The translations under genes and the position numbers were made by a program. A model generated the notes under the pieces. The model saw only the letters and a program-made list of their open reading frames with translations, did not search any database and was not told the origin of the DNA. Of a stretch of DNA of 64,000 bases, positions 13,201 through 34,000 are shown one piece after another. Position 1 is the first letter of the stretch, and every line of letters starts with the position of its first letter. Origin of the DNA: Anthopleura xanthogrammica (taxonomy: Eukaryota; Cnidaria; Anthozoa; Actiniaria; Actiniidae); the NCBI GenBank assembly GCA_964019055.1, contig OZ025213.1, forward strand, positions 9,759,216 through 9,823,215, read 5' to 3'.

Positions 13201-13212
13201 AATGGCGGCTGA
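7269..13212 (+). CDS. amt: AMT-type ammonium transporter, six exons, 535 aa
   Basis: Exons: 7269-7487, 8281-8659, 10971-11166, 11610-11669, 12145-12221, 12536-13212. All introns are GT-AG and the coding total of 1608 nt is in frame. This is a plasma-membrane protein with about 11 transmembrane helices that moves ammonium/ammonia. In symbiotic anthozoans it would serve nitrogen uptake or excretion (inference). TM1 contains FIIFTMQSGFGLLESG. The family signature around the first pore histidine is DIAGSGVVHIVGG (His198) and the second pore histidine lies in AVHTLSGIWG (His354), so the twin-His channel is intact. TM6 (VLWWGWLGFNCGS) and ILGGLVSVTG are also conserved. The extracellular N-terminus is about 35 aa with NIS/NIST glycosylation sites. 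A long hydrophilic tail of about 100 residues follows the last helix and includes a basic RGRRNR cluster. The AMT family fits better than Rh. Confidence 0.93.
8043..8230 (-). mobile_element. tRNA-derived SINE, copy A
   Basis: Read on the minus strand, this has a tRNA-like head with a B-box-like ggttcgagtcccgcc. A body follows with agtagagttgtttgttggtt, tctcctgtgct, a ttttctccgggttctcc block, cctccctccgca and a 3' part ending near attccgattgcaatccag. The same body is found at 20886-21078 (plus, with both A and B boxes) and 35419-35524 (minus, lacking the head). It lies in intron 1 of the ammonium transporter, just before exon 2. Confidence 0.7.
8722..8825. mobile_element. 86-bp TAG-ended MITE with 9-bp target duplication
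   Basis: The element occupies 8731-8816 and its arms fold back on each other (tagtcgcccccgaagccg and cggctgcgggggagacta). It is flanked by a perfect 9-bp direct repeat, caaactccc, at 8722-8730 and 8817-8825. A related but more divergent hairpin lies at 28567-28678. It lies in intron 2 of the ammonium transporter. Confidence 0.75.
10366..10465 (+). repeat. Dispersed repeat, fragment (family of 3890-4290)
   Basis: The block ctagcacaaagcatgttgga, followed by ctcctctaaaaattcatctg acaag, matches the reverse complement of 4200-4275 and also matches 27930-28010. It lies in intron 2 of the ammonium transporter. Borders are approximate. Confidence 0.45.
10773..10887. repeat. Foldback element
   Basis: The arms 10773-10812 and 10847-10887 are near-perfect reverse complements, starting tgcatagaagcgagatgaac and ending gttcatctcgcttcgatgca, with a loop of about 35 nt. 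It lies in intron 2 of the ammonium transporter, about 80 bp upstream of exon 3. It has no coding content and is consistent with a MITE. Confidence 0.65.
11467..11511 (+). repeat. C-homopolymer-rich tract
   Basis: About 45 bases, nearly all C with a few T, in intron 3 of the ammonium transporter. Similar G or C runs occur near 3483, 7930, 31490, 39416, 41841, 50777, 50923 and 55227. They stand out in an AT-rich background. Confidence 0.7.
11778..11961. mobile_element. hAT-like MITE, copy 2
   Basis: The termini are caggggcgga and atccgcccctg, and the pentamer agaga directly abuts both ends (11773-11777 and 11962-11966). This may be what remains of a target duplication. It shares the aaaatcctggatcc block with the element at 2589-2750. 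It lies in intron 4 of the ammonium transporter. Confidence 0.55.
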
Positions 13213-14434
13213 ATGACGACAATTGATTACAGAAAAGCAATAGAATATTAATTACTCGACATTTTACCCTAAGTTCTTTTTCTACCGGTCATTACTTGGG
13301 AGTAGACTCATCTTAAGTCACATGCGACTGGAATTCCGCTAATGACGTCACCCTATGACGTAGTTTCGTTACATTGAAGACCGCTGACCACGCTCCTGCT
13401 ACTGTTAGTCATTGTTTTTGCGATTCTAAAATCGTGTTTAGCATATTTTTCACATGATTTAATGAGTTCAGTTTTTTTTTGCAAGGAATGATTTTTTTTA
13501 CTTTCGTGTATTTATCCTTTGTCAATATGAAGCTCAACATTACTCAATCTTTTTGGAAAACCAATCAAATCAAACAAAAGATCTCGTAAAAGAAAAGATC
13601 GTTGATCTTCTATAAACTCGGACGCATTTAATGAACAAAACTAACAAACCCGAGTAAACAAATGTTTGAGTACATCGGCTTGTCTCATGCAGTGGAGCGT
13701 GACTAGAGTAGGAAGCGGCGTTGAGTACCCCACACGATTTGTTTAGAACTCTTCTTAACCAAACACACAGGCTGTTTTCATAAATGAAGTGCAAAATCCA
13801 CTAAATGATGTACTTAACAATTAATTTGTGCCTCACTTGGTAAACACAAATATTAGATGTTCATTGAGTGGGTTCAAGAGCCACTGGAGTCTTTCCTTAG
13901 CGATTAGCTATCATGTAAATACCGTTGTGAATCATAACAGAAACGAAAAGAAAATTGTAGCAAAAGTCCATGGGGTAACTGAAGACATAGCTAGTTTTTC
14001 AAGGCTTTTATTTTGACATCAGTGGTTAATATATTCTTCTAAGTCCAATACGCACGTAGATATTGAAAATGAATTATCACATTTAATACAAGTGATGAAA
14101 GATTTCCCCCGGGGCTGCTCGCTTTGAAAAGAATTGATATTTGGATAAGCCGGGTTTTTGTTTTAGGAGCAAGATATCAGGCATGATTTTTTGTTTGGAC
14201 TTGAGAGTTTTGTTGACGGAAGACAGTCCTTGAAACGTGGTTAAAGAAACCTATTAGTATTGCTTGTTTGAATCGTGCTTTACAGATATATGACTTGTCG
14301 CCTTAAGGATGTCGTTTCTAACAAATGATTTTGTAATTTCCATCGGAAGAACCTCGAGTGAGTAAAAGGAGCTGTTAAGGACATTGCAATTTGTATGGTG
14401 TAAATATCTTGTTGCTAGCCACCGCTTCTCGACT
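13213..14434. other. Intergenic between transporter and the 185-aa ORF
   Basis: No recognisable gene. A palindromic CRE-type site, tgacgtca, lies at 13343-13350, with a second half-like site tgacgtag just after it. The rest is AT-rich sequence with short spurious frames. Confidence 0.5.
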
Positions 14435-14992
14435 ATGACAAGGACACGAACCACAGATCATTCAAGCCTCTTTTCGTCTGAAAAAGCCTTTCTCACAGAC
14501 CAGCTTAGGAGCAATTTAAAGTCCAACTTCTACGGGAAAATGAGGAACCCAGATGAAGATAAGCAAAGCAGGGTTTGTTTTGCTGAAAGTCTTGAGACTG
14601 TACATGAGATACCGTATCAACACATCTTCTCCAAAGCTGATTTCCACAATCTCAGCCTACCTGTTATCCCTGTACATAAGTATGTACCTTTGATTGTATG
14701 CGATCCGTTTGCTAAACCAGTCAAAAAGAATAAACTTGACAACTTGTTCGTTGAAGATCCGTTCAAACTACCGCTTATCAATACTGATCACGGAATGGGT
14801 ATAGGATTCGGCCAAAAACCGCACGGAAAAAGTCGTATTACCATGAACAAAAACCAGGCCAAAACGCCAGCCGCGCAAACAAACATTAATAAGGGAGAAA
14901 AAGGAGAGAAAAACTTGGCTAACACCGTCCACTTTCGATACAGTGACTTTGTTCTCAGAAAAATGGATGCTGTGTCGTACGAAAAGGGCTGA
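14435..14992 (+). CDS. Intronless hypothetical protein, 185 aa, with RVxF-like and DPF motifs
   Basis: Not recognised as any family. The ATG at 14435 has A at -3. The open frame extends 17 codons further upstream but without another ATG. The protein is hydrophilic and basic, and has no signal peptide or membrane segment. Visible short motifs are SRVCFA (residues 45-50), which fits the RVxF docking motif for protein phosphatase 1; two DPF tripeptides (90-92 and 108-110) inside VCDPFAKP and VEDPFKLP, a motif type used to bind the AP-2 adaptor appendage; and a Lys/Asn/Gly-rich low-complexity stretch at 130-162. Both motifs are short and may be chance. It lies between the ammonium transporter (same strand) and SCLT1 (opposite strand, convergent). 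It could be a real single-exon gene or a retrocopy. Length and composition support real coding, but function is unknown. Confidence 0.55.
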   Translation: MTRTRTTDHSSLFSSEKAFLTDQLRSNLKSNFYGKMRNPDEDKQSRVCFAESLETVHEIPYQHIFSKADFHNLSLPVIPVHKYVPLIVCDPFAKPVKKNKLDNLFVEDPFKLPLINTDHGMGIGFGQKPHGKSRITMNKNQAKTPAAQTNINKGEKGEKNLANTVHFRYSDFVLRKMDAVSYEKG

Positions 14993-15565
14993 CTGAGGAA
15001 CAAACTGCGGACTCTTACTGGAAAAGTGATGGATCGTACGTGAAGCCAGCTTGTGGCTAGAACAGTAGTTAAGGTAAAAAGAAAACCTATACTAAATGAG
15101 GTAGTATGAAAAGTGTAAGCCAAACGCTTACAAAAGTGATTACCGCGGAATATAATTCCTAAGTTTTAAATATTTGCATTGCAACACAAATTATCACCAG
15201 CCAAATTTAAAGTGAGACTTAATTATTGTTTGAATGTTTTGAGTGTCAATTTGAGTATTATTTGGAATATAGTAGTTGCACTTCATGCCGACAATTCTTG
15301 AGTAATTTGTACGATACGTTAATACGCTCGGTGCATTAATAATTCACTTGGGTTTGACAATTATTGATTTGGCATGCACAACTATTTCAATAATAGAATA
15401 TTGCATTTCAATTATCTTAACCATGTTAGAGGCTACTGAAACAAACAAAAGTATTCCATAATTTAAAAAATAAAAAGAGAACAAATTGGATACAACTGTA
15501 AAATATGTTAGTTAAGTTCGGAATTTCTGTATTTAGGTTACGATCTTTTTAAAAGGAATTCAGTA

Positions 15566-15720
15566 TTAGAGCAGATTTCGTATGGGTGTTAAAAGTCATA
15601 GCACACGGCACGGTTACGGCGCGGCGCGGACACGGTACCGAATGTCGAATGTTTTTTATATACGGCACGGCACTGACACGGTCACGGCAAGGCGCGGTTT
15701 TTCATAGTCATACGAATACT
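15566..15720. repeat. GC-rich imperfect repeat (acggcacgg units)
   Basis: The sequence has recurring units such as cacggcacggttacggcg, cacggtacc, acggcacggcac and cacggtcacggc. It is bracketed by ttcgtatggg on the left and catacgaat on the right. A related element at 16482-16687 has the same tcgtatga bracket and tacggtacggctac units inside. Probably a diverged copy of that element family. Confidence 0.5.
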
Positions 15721-15962
15721 GTTTTGTATCAATAGTAGTCACTGGATAACTTGATGGCAGAAAGTCTGCCTCAAAATTTTATCCCATAAATTCTTGTTCC
15801 GTCACAAGAAACATATTGTTGTAAATAAATATTCGAGGTTGCGAAATAAGTTTAACCTGGATGGCAAAAGGTTCTCTCGTTACAGTGCATGCTCACGCTC
15901 GTTAACCTACGACCGTGAAGCACTGAAACGATATAGCGTCTGCCACCAAGGGTATGATACGT

Positions 15963-16303
15963 ATAATCATATCCATTTTGAAATCATTAGCAAATCCTGC
16001 AATCTGATTGGCTACAAAGTGTGCGATTTAAGCATTAATTGCACTATTTTGAATCATTAATTGCATCATTTTGTCAAACAATCACTTTTGAAGATACATA
16101 TAACTGTTGAGTATTTAAATATATCAAGTTTCAAAATGGAAATGATTAATAGGTAATAGAACTGAGTGTCTTGCAATTTTGGGCAGAAATCACACTCGTG
16201 ATTAACAAATTGCACTCCCGCTGCGCGGTCGTGCAATTTTGTAATCACTCTTGCGATTTCAGCCCAAATTGCACTCAACTCAGTTCTATTACCATTATTA
16301 ACA
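15963..16303 (-). repeat. Structured dispersed repeat, copy 1 (minus orientation)
   Basis: Nearly the same sequence occurs at 42675-43013 in the opposite orientation, with roughly 90 percent identity by eye. It has two inverted-repeat modules. One is a hairpin bounded by aatagaactga and cagttctatta. The other is a segment bracketed by inverted aatcat-type ends around attttgaaa. The short open frame it contains is not evidence of a protein. Confidence 0.75.
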
Positions 16304-16481
16304 GGGCCAACAATTTGTTTAAATGAATATGGTCCAAAATTGTAATATATGTAAATAGGGAATTGAGTCAGGAATCAAAAGGTCCATGACTCTCAAGAAT
16401 TATTGTATTTATGAATTTGATTACCAATCAATAGTTTTTAATAGTACATTTTCATAGACAAACAGCTGGCGATTAGTGTTA

Positions 16482-16687
16482 TAAAGCGGTTTTCGTATGA
16501 GTGGGAAACATAAAGTACTGACTTACAGCAAGTACAAGATACGACATGCCGTAACATTGAATTGGCTTCCCATTGTCTTCCAGTAATTCATCCAATCACG
16601 TAGTTACGGCTACGGTAAGATACGGTACGGCTACAGCACGGTTACGAGTCTACCGCATCGTTTCCCACTCATACGAAAACCGCTCTA
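16482..16687. repeat. Foldback with 27-bp arms
   Basis: The arms agcggttttcgtatgagtgg (from 16485) and ccactcatacgaaaaccgct (to 16684) are exact reverse complements extending over about 25 bases. The interior is rich in tacggtacgg/acagcacgg units, as in 15566-15720. One arm ends in tctatt and the other starts with ataaag, so the termini may be TAGAGC-like with one mutation. Confidence 0.65.
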
Positions 16688-17884
16688 TTCACACGATTGC
16701 TTATTTAACATCGTCTTTCAATGCATATCACAGGGAGCCCAATTCAAATAAAAGTGTTTGACTTCGGAAACCATAGGGAAATTGAAAAAGTGATGGCACT
16801 CCCAAAAATAGACTGATGTAAAGATAAACGAACAAAACTCGTTAGAAATATTCAGTCAAGTTTAATAGTTTATGAAGAAAGCAATATATTTGACATATAG
16901 AAAAGTGTGTTATAAATGATATCCAAACACAATATTTATTTTGAATGTATATAAATTCTTTGTTGGTAGTAAATGACTGTTTTCACGTATATCTTTGGTG
17001 TCTTTGTTCATGATGAGAATTCATATAAATATCGCATCCATTCAGTTAAATGCACAATGCCCACGAGGATCTTCAAATTAAAAGGGCAAAAGAAAACACA
17101 GGGGAGCCTACGCTCGGTTTTTGTGTCAGTATATTACAGTAAATGTATCTGGACGTGACTCATGAAAAATAGCGCATTTTGAGATTTTCGGGAAATTTCA
17201 GAAATTTGTTTTTATTTACCTTTGTTTTGTGTTCTTTGACTGAGCCGAGTTTTAGCAGGAGGTTTTCCCTATGTCGTTAGAACGCTCTGGCTGCTCTTAA
17301 ATTCGGCTGTTCCAAAGAACAGAAAAGAAAGGTTGATTAGAAAAAAAAAATAATGGAATTTTTCAGAAGATCTAAGAAAGAATGCTCTGATTTTTCAACC
17401 ATATACGTATACCGACACAAAACCCGAACTTGGGCTACCTGTGGAGAAAAACCAAAACGTTTTTTGGTAAAGCTTTGTAACATTAATTTAATTTATAATT
17501 TTCTATTTTTCACACTATATATATGCTATCAAAACCTAGCTAGTAAGAATAACGTTTCCACGACCAAAGATCTAAAAGCTCTGGCCAGTGGAAAAACAAG
17601 GCAGGATACTTCATGTCTGGTGTTATATTTATGAATGTCACACTGTATTTGATATATGTGAGGAATACATGACCTCGGGTCACTTCGGGCACTATAAGAA
17701 GAAACCATTTACAAGCTTAGGATTCACGCTTTACTCGTACACGAGTTTCGGTAATTATTACAATATCAAACAATAATGACGAACGTAGCACCACACATGA
17801 AGTACCTACCGTAAAAACGGGGCCTAGGTCACTACAGTGCCTATTTACTAGTAAATATAAAAACAAGTTTCTGATGTTACATCA

Positions 17885-30426
<12,542 letters not shown>

Positions 30427-31060
30427 TTTAGAAAAACAAAAGAACTAGTATCTTGTTATATATCTACGATATATTGAGTAAGCAGTCCTAGTTTTCTTTC
30501 AAGTTTAATTAGGATTCATAAATCTAAAGAATAATTCGTGGAACTTCACGAAAGCGATGTAAACACAAACTGGACGCCATCTTGGATTAAAAAGATTGTA
30601 CAAATCAACCAATCAAAATCAAGACCAATTACAGCTTTTGATTGGTCCGTTAGAGCACGTGGCAAGAGTTCAGACTCTAAGTGGTTATGTCAAAACTGTA
30701 AACAAAAGTTTAAAATTATAGCGGGAGTCCAAAACCTTGTTCATATAATTTATCAAGGCAACCAGTGACAAACTGGAATCCTTTACTCGTATAATTTTTA
30801 TTGAAAGTAAGAAGTTTTGAATTATTTTGAGAATTGGAATAACGCACACGATATCGAGGTCGAGTGGCACGTGGGTATTTTCATTTGATTGGTCAATTTT
30901 TAAAAAGCCCTTAGAGTGTTGGTCAACGGACGCAAGAATCTGCTGTGCAGAGGTTCAGATATTCGGCGCGAAGGTCTTTGAACCTTCTCTAAAAACTTTT
31001 TTTTTATCGAGCATTTTAGCCATTATTGGAGTAAAATAAGCTCTGAAAACCAGCTTAAAG
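30427..31060. promoter_or_regulatory. Bidirectional SCLT1/HMMR promoter
   Basis: The 634 bp between the two start codons carries CCAAT boxes in both orientations (30609-30613, 30625-30629, 30641-30645, 30888-30892) and two CACGTG E-boxes (30656-30661, 30868-30873). It also has an E2F-like ttcggcgcgaa at 30962-30972 and, five bases later, a CHR-like tttgaa at 30977-30982, about 80 bp upstream of the HMMR ATG. CCAAT boxes plus a CHR are the usual controls of G2/M genes in animals, and HMMR belongs to that class in vertebrates. No TATA box is obvious. The sites are seen; their activity is inference. Confidence 0.65.
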
Positions 31061-34000
31061 ATGTTCCCAAAATCCAGACGCTTTCAAGATGCAGGTATGG
31101 AGCGCAAAGCGATCTTTAACATTGAGAAGTTTGAATTTACCGCGCTACGAAAAGAATTAACCATACGAGACTTATAACCTATTTGAAAAATTTCTGGTTT
31201 TCAACTTGGTAAAAAGAGTTTTATGATAAGGCTGTCTTATTATAGAGATATTTTTCTTTAAAAAACTCTCGAATTTTTAGGGAGAAAGAAATATCTAACA
31301 TAAGTTCGAGCACAAAGACGACGCTATATTTGTTTCTAAAGATGTTTTTGGGGTAGGACAGAGCCGTAGTATCGTGCATTTGTAGTAACATGATTTCAAA
31401 ACATTACCTAAGCTTCTGGTTTTAGGAATTTTCAGTCAGCATTTCTGACATAAAATCACTGTGAGAAAAATGCCTGTATTTGAGTGTGCGTGGGGGGGGG
31501 GGGGGGGCTAATCTGGGATGTTCGGGGGAATGTCCCCACCCCCTGAAAATTTTGAGATTTAGGCTCCAGCAGAAATGTGATGCAAATCAACACAATGTTT
31601 CATCAATGTCGCAAAAATTAAATGAGTTCTACTTGTGAACATAATGTTGCATGGGTGGTCACACTGTGGGATTTAGTTTTTGTGATGTGGCATGCAATGT
31701 CGCATGAAAATTTGCATTGTGTCTGCACCTTTAGGCAATATTGCTGCATTGCAAGAAACATAGTAAATGCTGTTCATATTACCACTATGCAACCAACAAA
31801 TTTATTTGATGCACAAATTAATAAACATCTCTTACGAGAGGAGTTTCATCCTCCCTGACTACTCTTACCAGTAACAAGACTATTGATTATTCATTTATTG
31901 ATTATTCATTTATTGATTCATTCATTTATTCATTCATTCATTAATTTTATTCATCTATCTATATATCTAATATAGTTAGTTGTGCTCCACCAGTGGGGAA
32001 GTATAATGTTGACAATTCCAACAAGAAAGGTGCAGCAGCACTCTTTACTAAAACCAAAAGGTTTGGAGAATCCAAAGGTATGTGCTAAAACTTTGTCATT
32101 TCTAATTTTCAAACTATTTTCTCAATATATATATATATGATACCATGTCACTCCTAGTAACCTCTGAATTTTGTTCCCTTTCCTTTAGAAAACCTGCCAG
32201 GACCTTGTGACACTACTGTTAGCTCATATTTGGGTAGGTATTCTGACCAAGACAGTTTCTGTTATTTTAAAAAAAAATCACTTTTTTGTCAAATTATTAT
32301 CTTGTTTATGTGGCTTACCTAAAAGTTTTGTTACATATGGCATACAGCGACAGTGTTTTATTTCAAAATGAATGCTTATCCAAAAAAATTATGATTGTAG
32401 ATGGAAGCACTTGCAGTAATTCAAGCAAGACAAGTAGCATACACTATATGAGTACTCCCAGACCAAAATCACAAGACAAAGTAAGATATGATTATCATTT
32501 GACTGGATTAAAAATAGAGGTGGCTTAGTGGCCTAGTATTGTGCAATGCTTGACTTTTCTGTTCAACAGTTCTAATTGTGTACTTCATGATCATCCAACT
32601 TTTGTTGGTCAAAAATTTACATACTGTTGGCCAATTATCAGTTGACTGTCCGCTGATCGTTGGCCAGCAGTCGGCCGATGGTTGACCAACAGATGTTTGC
32701 TGGTCATGAAGTACACAATTACCAGCTTAATTACTGGTAAGAAATAATTGTCATCCAGTATAAAGTCTTACAAGAGTATTGATTTGACTAAATCAGGCAA
32801 AGCTTCAAGCCCTTGAAAGAAATATTGACAGTTTGAAACAAGAACTGTGTCTGTTACGAGAACAGAATCAAGCACTCCAAGATAAGGTACATGTACTGTA
32901 GCTCACAAACCTTTATCTCAAATTAAATATTTGTCTTCATGGAGCCAATAAATCCTTGAATCATTAACTAATTATGCCTCATTTAACTAAATCTAAATCT
33001 TATAGATAAGTGTAGAAGATAATGTGGTTCTCAAAGAAGACAAACTGGTTGGTACTGAAGAGGACTTGATATTGAGTGCAGACTTTCAGGTAATAAACAT
33101 AAGTGATGCGAAATCAGAGAAAAACCCTTGAAATGCAAGGAAAGGAAAAGTCAACAAGAGATTCTACTCTAATATGATGGAAGACCCACTGAGTAGCCCT
33201 GTGATGACAACAGTTAGGTGCAGCTCATTACCAGGGCCATATATACCCACTATGAGGCAAGCCAAGGCAGTCGCCTCCATAAAATTTCACGGATCAGTAT
33301 TTCTTAGCAAATTTTCCAATACGCTTTACTTTTTTGTATTTTCCTAAGTGGTTCAGTAAACATTTCAGTCTGGCTATGGCCCTGATTGGCGGTAAGAACC
33401 AAAAGTCCTGCACTTTCTGGAATATTTTTATTTTGTTGTTTTACCTTTCAAGAGCTGAGTACAGTAGCTATGTTATACTCACAGTCGAGTCTGCTCACAG
33501 ACTACTACAGTAGGTCAATAGTGTACTACAACTAATTCAAAGGTTTTTATTGTAATTGTTATTATAGAGTCCTAGTTCTCCTTCTGAAGAAAAGATAGAT
33601 ATAGCTATAGGAACTGATGATGATCCTAATCTAGACCTGATGGTACTATTAGCCAGCAAGGAAAAAGAACTAGCCAACCTGCAGATGATATTCAAATGTG
33701 AACAAGAGAACTGTAAGGCTGACATTGACCTGGAAAAAACAAGAAATATGGCATTAAAAACCAGAATTGCAGCATTAGGTAATTGTTATTATAAGTAAAC
33801 ATAATTACCATTATAGGTAATATATTTAGACTTTCTAATGATTAATGAATCATATTCTCAAGGGAATGCTCCTTTCCGTAGTCTTCCCACAATCCCTTAT
33901 GGTCCTAGCACGAGCTCAAGGTCAGGGTAAAATTTGCATATTTTTTATACATTTTTATGCAAATTTTACCCTGACCTCGAGCTCGCGCTGGGATCATAAG

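Larger units (their letters stand above)
14993..17884. other. Repeat-rich intergenic region
   Basis: It contains an acggcacgg-rich repeat (15560-15720), a structured repeat (15963-16303) that has a second copy at 42.7 kb, and a foldback (16482-16687). From 16690 to 17884 I see nothing beyond AT-rich sequence with weak open frames. The convergent 3' ends of the 185-aa ORF and SCLT1 would lie here. Confidence 0.5.

Noticed and set aside
14384..14434. Upstream extension of the 185-aa ORF
   Set aside because: The frame is open but begins at TTG, with no ATG before 14435, where the context (A at -3) is better.
16066..16278. 70-codon frame repeated at 42692-42904
   Set aside because: The two frames match because the DNA is a dispersed repeat with inverted modules, not because of a protein.
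17353..17634. 93-codon open frame downstream of SCLT1
   Set aside because: No homology recognised, AT-rich composition, no conserved motif; not enough support.
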